Of a stretch of 13,597 bases of DNA, positions 1 to 7,547 are shown one piece after another (the stretch's first letter is position 1; each line of letters begins with the position of its first letter). Below the pieces are notes generated by a model. The model searched no databases. It saw nothing but the letters and a program-made list of their open reading frames with translations, and was not told the DNA's origin. Both the position numbers and the translations under genes were made by a program. The stretch comes from JAKPCT01 sp029553165. GTDB lineage: Bacteria; Bacillota; UBA4882; UBA8346. The stretch lies in assembly GCA_035359995.1 (NCBI GenBank), contig DAORZT010000067.1:1-13597 (forward strand), in the 5' to 3' direction.

Positions 1-98
1 CCAATTAATGTTCTTGTCATATAATACTTTATAACAATTTTCATTTAAAATTAATTAATTTCTCAAAATATATTTCAAATACGGAAAGGAGGATTATT

Positions 99-194
99 TT
101 GATTAAATTATTAAACACCGTTTTAACCCCAATTTTAAAAAAGAAAAAAAAGACAATGATCTTAATTTGGCGTCGTAAAAATCATAATTCATAA
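99..194 (+). CDS. possible small basic protein (31 codons)
   Basis: Unrecognised short ORF starting at TTG and ending in TAA. The main support is an AAAGGAGG ribosome binding site at 85-92, six bases before the TTG, which is as good as that of any gene in the window. The predicted peptide has a hydrophobic N-terminal part (IKLLNTVLTPIL), a run of five lysines, then MILIWRR and a short polar tail. It could be a small membrane-associated peptide or a leader peptide. A TATAAT hexamer lies at 20-25, but its -35 would fall outside the window. Low complexity and AT-richness mean it may be chance. Confidence 0.3.
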   Translation: MIKLLNTVLTPILKKKKKTMILIWRRKNHNS

Positions 195-478
195 TTTTCT
201 GGATTAACCCTAATTACCTATTTATACAATTAGATAATTAATGTATAGTTTATTTTTTAACCATGGTTACGATCATGGTTATTTTAAATCTCATCTCAAA
301 GACTTTTCTAATGTAGTATAACCATAATTTTCAAAATTAAATTTAAAATGGCCAAAATTATCTAACTCCACTAATAGAGGAATTATTCCAAGGATGCAGA
401 ATAAGCTTATGAATAAGAAGAAATAAGTAATTATAAATCTCTCTTAAACAGTTTTACTAAATAGTAAGGAATAGACCA
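195..478. other. AT-rich intergenic region upstream of mlaE
   Basis: Apart from the hairpin at 258-281, I see no gene and no convincing promoter in this stretch. Candidate -10 boxes are TATAAC at 317-322 and TATAAA at 432-437, but neither has a recognisable -35 at 16-18 bases. The mla operon promoter is therefore not identified. A ten-codon ATG ORF at 394 lacks a properly spaced ribosome binding site and is not called. Confidence 0.5.
258..285 (+). terminator. weak hairpin, possible terminator before mla operon
   Basis: TAACCATG (258-265) pairs with CATGGTTA (274-281) around an 8-base loop, followed by TTTT. The stem is eight base pairs and AT-rich, so termination is plausible but weak. It could end a transcript covering the small ORF at 99-194 or one entering from the left. 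On the other strand it is preceded by a T run and followed by an A run (251-258), so it could act in both directions. Confidence 0.3.
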
Positions 479-1279
479 ATGTTTACTGTATGCAAAACAA
501 TAACTGACCGTACTTTAACCAAAATCGGCAGATTGACCAATGACCTGCTTGCCGGAGTTGGTAAAGTTTGTAACCTTTTTCTGCAAAGCTGTTCCGCAAT
601 AATTAACAATACGATCTTTTGGAAGAATACCATTGATCAGATGGACGCTGTTGGTGTGAAATCGCTTCCAATTGTCTTAATCATTTCAACTTTTACCGGA
701 ATGGTCTTCTCGCTTCAAATTGCCAAAGTATTTGCCACATTTGGCTTGAGTTCCCAATTAGGCCAAGGATTAACCCTGGCATTTGCCCGCGAATTAGCTC
801 CCGTATTAACCGGAGTTGTAGTTGCCGGTAGAGTTGGTTCTTCAATTGCCGCCGAAATCGGTTCCATGAAAGTAACCGAACAGATCGACGCACTTGAAAC
901 CCTTTCTACCAGCCCAATTGACTATTTAGTTGCCCCGCGGATTTTAGCTGGTTCACTAATGATGCCAATTTTAGTCATCTTTGCCGATATCGTCGGAATC
1001 CTGGGCGGTTTTCTGGTAGCTGTTTCCTATGCTAAAATTCCACCCAATAATTTCATTGACGGTATCTTAACTTTCATTAAACCTTGGGATTTTATCGGAG
1101 GTATTATCAAATCATTCTTCTTTGGAATGGTTATTGCCGGAATTGGAACCTATAAAGGTTTAGCAACAGAAAATGGTGCTGTCGGTGTTGGTAAAGCAAC
1201 AACTCAGGCAGTTGTCGTATCAATAATAATCATCTTTATCTTAAACTATTTTATGTCAATGTTCTTATACCAACTTTAA
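479..1279 (+). CDS. mlaE: MlaE-family lipid transport permease
   Basis: Inner-membrane permease of an Mla-type phospholipid ABC transporter. At 266 residues it has the usual family length. Hydrophobic segments are visible at about 63-85, 100-120, 155-183, 205-225 and 243-264. The conserved cytoplasmic loop of the family is clear: RELAPVLTG at 104-112, then AGRVGSSIAAEIGSMKV and EQIDAL up to residue 139. The start is ATG, with TAAGGA at 465-470 eight bases upstream. mlaF follows after 19 bases and mlaD after that, the arrangement expected for one complex. By family knowledge, two MlaE subunits pair with two MlaF ATPases and sit under a ring of MlaD. No mlaB or mlaC is present in this window. 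Identification as the MlaE family is secure; transport direction is not shown by sequence. Confidence 0.95.
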   Translation: MFTVCKTITDRTLTKIGRLTNDLLAGVGKVCNLFLQSCSAIINNTIFWKNTIDQMDAVGVKSLPIVLIISTFTGMVFSLQIAKVFATFGLSSQLGQGLTLAFARELAPVLTGVVVAGRVGSSIAAEIGSMKVTEQIDALETLSTSPIDYLVAPRILAGSLMMPILVIFADIVGILGGFLVAVSYAKIPPNNFIDGILTFIKPWDFIGGIIKSFFFGMVIAGIGTYKGLATENGAVGVGKATTQAVVVSIIIIFILNYFMSMFLYQL

Positions 1280-1298
1280 AAACTGAGGCGGCGAAAAT

Positions 1299-2033
1299 TT
1301 GATCAAACTAACCAATTTAGATTATTCAATTGATGGCAAAATAATCTTAGACTCGATTAACCTTGAGTTTTGCAAAGGTGAAACCTTTGTAATATTAGGG
1401 CCCAGTGGTTGTGGAAAAAGCACACTACTGCGGTTGATAATTGGACTCATTAAGCCATCTGGTGGAACGATCGAGATTGATGGTATCAATACAATAAATT
1501 ATACGGTTAAGGATTGGCGTCAAATCCGCCAAAAGATGGGGATGGTTTTTCAATCAGCAGCACTCTTTGACTCTCTGACTATCTTTGACAATGTGGCGTT
1601 CGGACTACGACGGAGTGGGTTAAATGAAGCAGCAATAACTGAACGGGTTTATCAAACCCTGAACCTGGTTGGACTACCGGAGGATATTGCCACCAAAATG
1701 CCTGCTGATTTAAGCGGAGGTATGAAAAAAAGGACTGCCATTGCCCGAGCGGTAGCGCTCGAACCTCCAATCCTGCTTTACGACGAACCGACCACTGGAC
1801 TTGATCCAATTATTGCCGATACTATTAATGAATTGATCAAAGACCTTCAGTTAAAGTTGAAAATTACCTCAATTGTGGTTACTCATGACATCATCAGTGC
1901 TTTACAGATTGCCAATCGCGTCGGTCTGTTATATCAGGGGAAATTGGTCGAAATTGTCGACCGTAATGAACTTAGCCAGGCAAAACATCCTTTATTAAAA
2001 CAGTTTTTACACAATTACCAACTGGCAATTTAA
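1299..2033 (+). CDS. mlaF: MlaF-family ABC transporter ATP-binding protein
   Basis: Cytoplasmic ATPase that powers the MlaE permease. All ABC motifs are intact: Walker A GPSGCGKST at 34-42, Q-loop Gln85, signature LSGGMKKR at 138-145, Walker B ILLYDE at 158-163, D-loop around GLDP 167-170, and switch His195 in VVTHD. The MlaF-like signature LSGGM and the phrase YDEPTTGLDP separate it from most importers. Length (244 residues) is normal for the family, with a short C-terminal extension after the core, roughly 215-244, where E. coli MlaF contacts its partner dimer. The start codon is TTG at 1299, with TGAGGCGG upstream (spacing about ten bases). It lies 19 bases after mlaE and 28 bases before the mlaD ATG, so the three are almost certainly cotranscribed. 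Confidence 0.95.
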   Translation: MIKLTNLDYSIDGKIILDSINLEFCKGETFVILGPSGCGKSTLLRLIIGLIKPSGGTIEIDGINTINYTVKDWRQIRQKMGMVFQSAALFDSLTIFDNVAFGLRRSGLNEAAITERVYQTLNLVGLPEDIATKMPADLSGGMKKRTAIARAVALEPPILLYDEPTTGLDPIIADTINELIKDLQLKLKITSIVVTHDIISALQIANRVGLLYQGKLVEIVDRNELSQAKHPLLKQFLHNYQLAI

Positions 2034-2061
2034 GATATTTTAGCCTTTGGGAGGCAGTCGT

Positions 2062-3408
2062 ATGATCTCCAATCCAGAAGCCCGAGTTGGCTTATTCACA
2101 GTTACAGCTGTTATATTCTTAATCTCGCTTTTTATTTGGTTAAGCGGTACCAATTTCTTTCAAAGAGGGACCGAATTTGAGGCTATTTTTACCCGGATCG
2201 AAGGAATCAGACCGGGTGCTGCAGTTAAATATATCGGAGTTGATGTTGGAAGAGTGACTAAAATATATTTTGATGATCAACAAGTAATTGTTGGTATTCG
2301 GATCCAACCAGGGTTTGAAATTCCAAAGACGACCAAAGCAATTATTTCAAGTTCTGGAGTTGTCGGAGATAAGTTTATTGAATTGACTCCGACTCAATCC
2401 GGAGAACCTCCTATGAAAAATAACCGCATAATTGGTCAAAGTCCGCCAAGCATTGATCAATTTTATACTAAAGCGTATGAGATTATCGATTCACTAGGTG
2501 AGATTACTGATTCCTTAAACCAATTAGTTGCTAATCAGGAACTAACGGAGTCAATTAAACAAATTGTAAAACGGGTTGAAAATATCGCAGTAGTTATTGA
2601 ACGGCTGTCAGTCAATTCGGAGCCTAAAATTAATGAGCTGCTTTCAAATATTAATCAGACCTCAACCAGGTTATCTCAAGCAAGTTTAATGGTGTATCAA
2701 TTTCTAAATGACGTTGATAACAACGGGCAAACCGCCGCCGATCTTCGTGAAAGTTTGCAGCACATCAATAAGATTAGTGCTAACTTGGAAAAATTCTCCA
2801 ATACTTTAGTCGAAAACAACCCGAAAATCAGCGAACTGATTGATGACGCTCAATCTACATTACGCTCGATCGATCAAGCAGCTCAAACGATTGAAAAAGC
2901 AGTTCGGGAATTCAGTTCCGGCGACGGAGATCTTTCGGAATTCAGCAAGACAATCAAAGATGTCGGTGCAGCAGCCCAAAAGCTTGAAAACTATGTCAGC
3001 AAATTTGAACAGATTCGCTTCTCCAATAATATTGGAGTTGGTTATGAAAAAGACCAAAATCTCAAAGTTGATTATTCGTTAAATGTTTTTCTTAACGATC
3101 GCAATTCAATCTATTTGAAGCTTGAAGATATTGGCGAAGAGAATTTAGGAACCTTCCAACTGGGAGTCAAGTACCCGCATTATCTTGGTCGTGCAGGTAT
3201 TTACCGCAACCGGTTCGGCTTAGGAATTGATTTTAATATTGCTCCCAACGTTACCTTAGGTTTGGATGCTTGGGACACTGACTCCCCCAATATAGGAGTA
3301 TCATCCCTTTGGAAGCTGTCAGATTATTGGTCAATGACCCTCTCTACTTCAACTAATTTAAGGGACGCTGATTACAGTTGGAATCTGGGATGGTGGTACC
3401 AATTTTAA
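2062..3408 (+). CDS. mlaD: MlaD-like MCE protein with C-terminal beta-barrel-like domain
   Basis: Substrate-binding MCE protein of the Mla transporter, unusually long at 448 residues (E. coli MlaD is about 180). Domain order: short cytoplasmic N-terminus; one membrane anchor at about 9-28; MCE domain at about 37-113, including VKYIGVDVGRV and GVVGDKFIELTP; a long, mostly helical stalk at about 130-318, rich in Ile, Leu, Asn, Gln and Ser; and a beta-rich region at 319-448. The last region has alternating polar/hydrophobic and aromatic strands (for example VGYEKD, VDYSLNVFL, IYLKLEDIG, FQLGVKYP, FGLGIDFNI, VTLGLDAW) and ends in NLGWWYQF, with the terminal aromatic typical of outer-membrane barrels. 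The ATG at 2062 is chosen because GGGAGG at 2049-2054 sits seven bases before it; the in-frame TTG at 2047 overlaps that site. The stop overlaps the birA stop on the other strand. Confidence 0.92.
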   Translation: MISNPEARVGLFTVTAVIFLISLFIWLSGTNFFQRGTEFEAIFTRIEGIRPGAAVKYIGVDVGRVTKIYFDDQQVIVGIRIQPGFEIPKTTKAIISSSGVVGDKFIELTPTQSGEPPMKNNRIIGQSPPSIDQFYTKAYEIIDSLGEITDSLNQLVANQELTESIKQIVKRVENIAVVIERLSVNSEPKINELLSNINQTSTRLSQASLMVYQFLNDVDNNGQTAADLRESLQHINKISANLEKFSNTLVENNPKISELIDDAQSTLRSIDQAAQTIEKAVREFSSGDGDLSEFSKTIKDVGAAAQKLENYVSKFEQIRFSNNIGVGYEKDQNLKVDYSLNVFLNDRNSIYLKLEDIGEENLGTFQLGVKYPHYLGRAGIYRNRFGLGIDFNIAPNVTLGLDAWDTDSPNIGVSSLWKLSDYWSMTLSTSTNLRDADYSWNLGWWYQF

Positions 3409-3413
3409 TTGGT
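3398..3413. repeat. palindrome spanning both convergent stop codons
   Basis: ACCAATT (3398-3404) and AATTGGT (3407-3413) form a perfect inverted repeat around TT. The mlaD stop TAA (3406-3408, plus) and the birA stop (3405-3407 read on minus) lie inside it. The hairpin loop is very short (two bases, or four with a six-pair stem) and no T run follows on either side, so I do not call it a terminator. Confidence 0.6.
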
Positions 3414-4382
3414 TTCAATAATCTCTCCCGAAAATACTTTAGTTAATTCCATCCCGTCATTACTTGGTTTTAACAACAAACTACCATCGCGATCCAGATC
3501 GACTGCCGTTCCGGTCAGCGTTTTCCCAAAACCTTGGTTCACCGTAATCTCCCGGCCAATGGTTGCCGAATGTTGTTTGGCATATTCAATAATCGGTAAA
3601 GCCTCACCGGCTAATAAGGTTTGATAATCCGCCTCAAAGATCCGTAAAAAATGTTGTAATATCTGTTTGCGGTCAAACTCTCGGTTACCAACCATCCTTA
3701 ATGAAGTTGCCCGCTCCCGGAGTTCATCGGGAAAATTTGCAGACAAATGATTGATATTTAACCCAATTCCAATGATCAAATAGTTGACCCGATCCATCTC
3801 TCCATTGAGTTCAGCCAGGATCCCGGCGAGCTTTTTTGACTGATAGGTAAGATCATTGGGCCACTTAACTTCCACCTGAATTCCAGTAGCTGCCATGATC
3901 GCTTTCGCCATTGACACGGCAGTCAAAATCGTGATCACCGGTAAAGCGGCGGCACTGATCTGGGGCCGGATAATAATACTAAACCACAGTCCTAATCCCG
4001 CTTCTGAGGCCCAATTCCGCCCCATTCTTCCCCGACCCTTTGTCTGTCGTTCAGCAATAACCACAGTACCCTCAGGAGCGCCTTCCGCAGCCAGGATTTT
4101 GCCCCAATTATTGGTTGAATCAACCTCTGCTTGATAATAAACCGTTTGTCCAAATCTTGCTGTTCCGAGATTATCTTTAATCTCAAACGGATGTAATGCG
4201 GTTGTTAAATCGAGCAGCTTGTATCCTTTTCGCGGTGATGATTCGATCAAATAGCCCCATTCTTTTAAATTATTAATCTGCTTCCAGATCCCGGCCCGAG
4301 TCATTCCGGCCAGTTTCGCAAGTTCTTCACCGGAGACATATTTCCCTTGGTTGGCCTTTAATACCTGTAGCAATCTCTCCAT
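3405..4382 (-). CDS. birA: bifunctional biotin ligase / biotin operon repressor
   Basis: Attaches biotin to carboxyl-carrier proteins via biotinyl-5'-AMP and, as a group II enzyme with a DNA-binding domain, probably represses biotin genes. The N-terminal winged helix is at about 1-60 (SGEELAKLAGMTRAGIWKQINNLKEWGY). The catalytic domain carries DSTN at 88-91, the biotinyl-AMP loop GRGRMGR at 116-122, KWPNDL at 173-178 and KKLAGIL at 183-189 with the expected catalytic lysine. A C-terminal SH3-like domain covers about 273-321. The ATG at 4382 is preferred: GGGGGA lies seven bases upstream, between the folB stop and this ATG. TTG at 4385 and GTG at 4397 are in-frame alternatives. It is 15 bases downstream of folB and shares its promoter. 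No biotin synthesis genes are in the window. Confidence 0.95.
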   Translation of the reverse strand: MERLLQVLKANQGKYVSGEELAKLAGMTRAGIWKQINNLKEWGYLIESSPRKGYKLLDLTTALHPFEIKDNLGTARFGQTVYYQAEVDSTNNWGKILAAEGAPEGTVVIAERQTKGRGRMGRNWASEAGLGLWFSIIIRPQISAAALPVITILTAVSMAKAIMAATGIQVEVKWPNDLTYQSKKLAGILAELNGEMDRVNYLIIGIGLNINHLSANFPDELRERATSLRMVGNREFDRKQILQHFLRIFEADYQTLLAGEALPIIEYAKQHSATIGREITVNQGFGKTLTGTAVDLDRDGSLLLKPSNDGMELTKVFSGEIIETN

Positions 4383-4397
4383 CAAAAAATCCCCCAC

Positions 4398-4763
4398 TTA
4401 AGCTTCTAACGTTATTTCAAACTGGGAATAGTCAACAATCCCTCCCAGCGGCGGTTGCGGTTTTCTCACTCTAACCGTAACTTTTGGCACTTGAAATTGA
4501 TTCATTATTTGTTCAGCAATTACCTTGCCGATCCTCTCAATTAGCTGATAATTCTGTTGGGTAACAACCTCTTTGACCAGATCATAGACAGCTACATAAT
4601 TAATCGCCGCCTCAATCGAATCATTAGTTGCCGCAACGCCAAATTCCCCGGTAACTTCGACATCAACCTCCAGTCGTTGCCCCAGTTCCTGCTCCGCAGC
4701 ATAAACCCCATGATAAGTATAGAAAACCATATTATGGAGCGATAATTTGGTAACACTTCGCAT
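4398..4763 (-). CDS. folB: dihydroneopterin aldolase
   Basis: Folate pathway enzyme converting 7,8-dihydroneopterin to 6-hydroxymethyl-7,8-dihydropterin and glycolaldehyde in the cytoplasm. It has 121 residues, the usual size. Conserved active-site residues are in place: Glu24 in AAEQELGQ, Tyr56 in AINYVAVY, and Lys101 in RKPQPPLGG; the YTYHGVY motif lies at 15-21. The ATG at 4763 is preferred over the in-frame TTG at 4802 because AGGGGTGA at 4768-4775 is suitably spaced and because the predicted promoter (-10 at 4792-4797) would start transcription downstream of that TTG. It is the first gene of a folB-birA pair; other folate genes (folP, folK, folE) are not in the window, so the pairing with birA is not a pathway cluster. 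Confidence 0.93.
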   Translation of the reverse strand: MRSVTKLSLHNMVFYTYHGVYAAEQELGQRLEVDVEVTGEFGVAATNDSIEAAINYVAVYDLVKEVVTQQNYQLIERIGKVIAEQIMNQFQVPKVTVRVRKPQPPLGGIVDYSQFEITLEA

Positions 4764-4791
4764 CTCTTCACCCCTGTTTGTTATATTACCT

Positions 4792-4820
4792 ATTCTACTC
4801 AATTTAATCGCTGCTGTAAA
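4792..4820 (-). promoter_or_regulatory. sigma-A-like promoter of folB-birA
   Basis: On the minus strand, TTTACA (4820-4815) and TAGAAT (4797-4792) are separated by exactly 17 bases; each hexamer matches consensus at five of six positions. The predicted start near 4785 gives a leader of about 20 bases before the folB ATG and lies downstream of the alternative TTG at 4802. Confidence 0.7.
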
Positions 4821-4870
4821 ATAAAACTGCTAAAATCAAAATAATTATTTATGATGCAAATTTAACTAGA

Positions 4871-4899
4871 TTGACAAATTAAGATGCGAAAAGTAAAAT
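4871..4899 (+). promoter_or_regulatory. sigma-A-like promoter of nadABC
   Basis: A perfect TTGACA (4871-4876), 17-base spacer and TAAAAT (4894-4899, five of six) make this the strongest promoter match in the window. Transcription would start near 4905, inside the left arm of the inverted repeat at 4901-4930, leaving a leader of about 45 bases before the nadA start. Confidence 0.78.
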
Positions 4900-4900
4900 T

Positions 4901-4930
4901 AGGTTAATATTCATCACAGGATATAAACCT
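4901..4930 (+). promoter_or_regulatory. inverted repeat at nad transcription start, possible operator
   Basis: AGGTTAATAT (4901-4910) and ATATAAACCT (4921-4930) are inverted copies matching at nine of ten positions, separated by ten bases. The dyad begins directly after the -10 box and covers the predicted start. The half-sites are centred 20 bases apart, about two helical turns, which suits a dimeric repressor. NAD synthesis is commonly repressed in Firmicutes by NiaR, but I cannot assign this site to that or any named regulator. A short leader hairpin is the alternative reading. Confidence 0.45.
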
Positions 4931-4937
4931 GATTTCC

Positions 4938-4942
4938 GGAGG
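4938..4942 (+). promoter_or_regulatory. ribosome binding site deciding the nadA start
   Basis: GGAGG lies six bases before the TTG at 4949. The other in-frame TTG at 4943 touches the site and could not use it. Confidence 0.7.
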
Positions 4943-4948
4943 TTGACC

Positions 4949-5869
4949 TTGATTAACTCAAACGAAACAGCAATGTTCGAAGAGATCAAACGTCTTCGTC
5001 AAAAGCACGAAGCGATTATTTTAGCACATAATTATCAAAACAATGAAATCCAGGACTTAGCCGATGTAGTAGGAGATTCGCTCGCCTTAAGTCAAATTGC
5101 CGCCAAGACTGCTGCCAAAGTAATTGTATTTTGCGGTGTTCACTTTATGGCAGAAAGTGCCGCAATTTTATCACCTGATAAGACAGTGTTACTCCCGGCT
5201 GAAAACGCCGGTTGTCCAATGGCTGATATGGCTGAACCTGATAAAGTATTGGAATGGCGTCAAAAATATCCGAATGCTGCGGTAGTTGCCTACGTCAATT
5301 CATCAGCGGCAGTAAAAGCAGTAAGTGATTATTGTTGTACTTCTGCCAACGCAGTTAATTTAGTCCGCAACATCCCTGAAGAGGAGATCATCTTTTTACC
5401 CGATCAAAATCTGGGACAATATGTTGCTAAACATGTTCCGGAAAAAACAATTCACTTATGGCCTGGTTATTGCATCACTCACCACCGGATTACAGTTGAT
5501 GAAGTTACCAAGATTAAAGAATTGCATCCTGATGCACTCCTCTTGATCCACCCCGAATGCCGGCCTGAAGTTACCAAGATGGCTGATTTTGTAGGGAGTA
5601 CTTCGCAAATAATGAAATACGTCAAAGAGTCAACTGCGACTAAATTTATCATTGGTACCGAAATGGGTATTATCCATGGTTTACAAAAAGAAAACCCCTC
5701 AAAGACCTTTTATTTGATGAGTCAGGGATTAATCTGCCCAAATATGAAACAGACCACCATTGAGAAAGTCTGGCAGGCATTACGTGATTTAAAACCAGTA
5801 ATTACCGTAGAACCTGAGATCAGGTCAAAAGCACAGGTTGCGCTCGACAGAATGCTACAATTTGTTTAA
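4949..5869 (+). CDS. nadA: quinolinate synthase NadA
   Basis: Iron-sulfur enzyme that condenses iminoaspartate (from NadB) with dihydroxyacetone phosphate to give quinolinate. It has 306 residues from the chosen TTG, matching the shorter NadA type found in Firmicutes and Thermotoga. Three cysteines spaced as the [4Fe-4S] ligands of that type are visible: Cys89 in AGCPMADM, Cys175 in WPGYCITHH and Cys263 in LICPNMKQ. Other signatures are ILAHNYQ near the N-terminus, FCGVHFMAESA at about 61-71, and IGTEMGIIHGL at about 235-245. The start is TTG 4949 because GGAGG at 4938-4942 is six bases upstream. It is first in nadA-nadB-nadC, with 67 bases before nadB. The cluster is oxygen-sensitive in this family, which suits an anaerobic or microaerobic host. 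Confidence 0.96.
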   Translation: MINSNETAMFEEIKRLRQKHEAIILAHNYQNNEIQDLADVVGDSLALSQIAAKTAAKVIVFCGVHFMAESAAILSPDKTVLLPAENAGCPMADMAEPDKVLEWRQKYPNAAVVAYVNSSAAVKAVSDYCCTSANAVNLVRNIPEEEIIFLPDQNLGQYVAKHVPEKTIHLWPGYCITHHRITVDEVTKIKELHPDALLLIHPECRPEVTKMADFVGSTSQIMKYVKESTATKFIIGTEMGIIHGLQKENPSKTFYLMSQGLICPNMKQTTIEKVWQALRDLKPVITVEPEIRSKAQVALDRMLQFV

Positions 5870-5936
5870 ATTGTTTTGGTATAGTTCTGATTATATTGAT
5901 TATTGAATTTATTAGTATTTATCTACTGGAGGATTA

Positions 5937-7547
5937 ATGTTAAGTTCGTTTCCCTCCCATCAACCATCAATCGTTGATTCCGCTCATTTTATTGTTATCG
6001 GAAGCGGTATTGCCGGACTTTATTCAGCGTTAGAATTGTCAAAAACCGGATCGGTGATCCTGATCACGAAATCTGCATTGACTGAAAGCAACACTACCTA
6101 TGCGCAGGGAGGAATTGCGTCAGCATTAGACACCCATGATTCTCCCGAATTACATTATCAAGATACAATTATGGCCGGAGCAGGGCTTTGCGACTCCGAA
6201 GCAGTTCTGGCTTTGGTTTACGATGGACCGAAGCGGGTTAAACATTTAATTGAGTTAGGCGTTCCCTTCGATCGTGACCAGGAGAATAAAATCTCCTTAA
6301 CCCGGGAAGCCGCCCATAGCCGCCGCCGGATTTTACATGCTGACGGCGATGCTACCGGCCGGGAGATCTCCAAGACCTTAATTGCCAAAGTAAGACAATC
6401 AAATATTAAAGTTTATGAAGATTGTTATTCATTAGCTTTAGCAACTGATGCCAACAAGCAATGTCGTGGAGTTGTCGTAATTTTAAATGGCGAACTCAAA
6501 CTCTTTTTAGCCTCGGCAGTAATTCTTTGTACCGGAGGTTTAGGGCAGATTTACGGAAAAACTACCAACCCATCCATTGCGACCGGCGATGGGATGGCTT
6601 TAGCATATAATACGGGAGCTGCCTTGCGTGATCTTGAGTTTATTCAATTTCACCCTACAGCCCTTTATTTACCACCTGCTCCTCCGTTCTTAATTTCGGA
6701 AACAGTACGTGGCGAAGGGGCAATTTTACTCAATAGTAAAGGGCAACGTTTTATGCCGGACTATCATCCTTTAGCCGAGTTAGCACCGCGCGATATTGTA
6801 GCCAGAGCGATCTTTGCTGAAATTCAACGTTGTGGTACACCTTCGGTATTTTTAGATTTATCAAAATTATCTCCTTCATTGATTAAGGAACGTTTTCCAA
6901 ATATCTATGAAACGTGTTTAAACTACGGCTTGGACATTACCACCAACTTAATTCCCGTCGCTCCTGCCGCTCATTATGTTATGGGAGGCGTCGTCACTAA
7001 CCTCCAGGGACAAACTTCCATTCCCGGACTTTTTGCCGCCGGTGAAGTTGCAGCAACCGGTGTACATGGAGCCAATCGACTTGCCAGTAATTCGTTACTG
7101 GAAGGTTTAGTATTTGCAGGACGAATTGCTGATTATTTAAGCAAGAATCCTTTAACTAGCGTCGTAATAACTGATCAGCTTCAGCTTCACTATCCCCAAC
7201 TGTTAACTGAATACGACTCGCTGGAGCAGGATTTGCAGTCCTTACATGAAATAATGGACCGTTATTTAGGAATTGTCCGGACCGAAACCAATCTGGTCAA
7301 AGCATTAAATTTAATTAAAAAGCGCAATACTACCAAAGTAAATCATTTTGAACTGAATCCCGCTTACTTTGAACTGCAAAATATGTACACTTTAGCCCAA
7401 CTGATGTTAAAAGCCGCTTTAACCAGAGTCGAAAGCCGCGGTGGACATTTCCGGGCTGACTGTCCCAATCCTGAAAATGAATGGCGGAAACACATTGTTT
7501 TTAAAAAATCCGATCAAACCGAAGCCATAATGGAGGTAGTAGAGTGA
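5937..7547 (+). CDS. nadB: L-aspartate oxidase NadB
   Basis: FAD enzyme oxidising L-aspartate to iminoaspartate, which NadA uses at once; in anaerobes fumarate can replace oxygen as electron acceptor. It has 536 residues, the usual length. The dinucleotide fold has GSGIAG at 22-27. Residues matching the E. coli active site are present: Glu125 in LTREAAHS, His240 in QFHPTALY, Arg286 in APRDIVARA and His347 in AAHYVMGG. Further signatures are TYAQGGIA at 55-62, SETVRGEGAILL at 255-266 and VHGANRLASNSLLEG at 377-391. A helical C-terminal domain ends with SRGGHFRADCP. The ATG follows GGAGGA at 5928-5933 (short spacing of about four bases). Its stop overlaps the nadC start by four bases (GTGA), showing translational coupling. 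A succinate dehydrogenase/fumarate reductase flavoprotein is excluded by length and neighbours. Confidence 0.97.
   Translation: MLSSFPSHQPSIVDSAHFIVIGSGIAGLYSALELSKTGSVILITKSALTESNTTYAQGGIASALDTHDSPELHYQDTIMAGAGLCDSEAVLALVYDGPKRVKHLIELGVPFDRDQENKISLTREAAHSRRRILHADGDATGREISKTLIAKVRQSNIKVYEDCYSLALATDANKQCRGVVVILNGELKLFLASAVILCTGGLGQIYGKTTNPSIATGDGMALAYNTGAALRDLEFIQFHPTALYLPPAPPFLISETVRGEGAILLNSKGQRFMPDYHPLAELAPRDIVARAIFAEIQRCGTPSVFLDLSKLSPSLIKERFPNIYETCLNYGLDITTNLIPVAPAAHYVMGGVVTNLQGQTSIPGLFAAGEVAATGVHGANRLASNSLLEGLVFAGRIADYLSKNPLTSVVITDQLQLHYPQLLTEYDSLEQDLQSLHEIMDRYLGIVRTETNLVKALNLIKKRNTTKVNHFELNPAYFELQNMYTLAQLMLKAALTRVESRGGHFRADCPNPENEWRKHIVFKKSDQTEAIMEVVE

Noticed and set aside
394..426. Ten-codon ATG leader ORF upstream of mlaE
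   Set aside because: The only purine run near it (AAGG) touches the ATG, and AGAGG lies too far upstream; no regulatory pattern in the codons.
3398..3413. Palindrome as a bidirectional terminator for mlaD and birA
   Set aside because: The loop would be two to four bases, the stem is AT-rich and no T tract follows on either strand.
4764..4802. Longer folB starting at TTG 4802
   Set aside because: It overlaps the -10 region of the predicted promoter and lacks a ribosome binding site; ATG 4763 has both in the right place.
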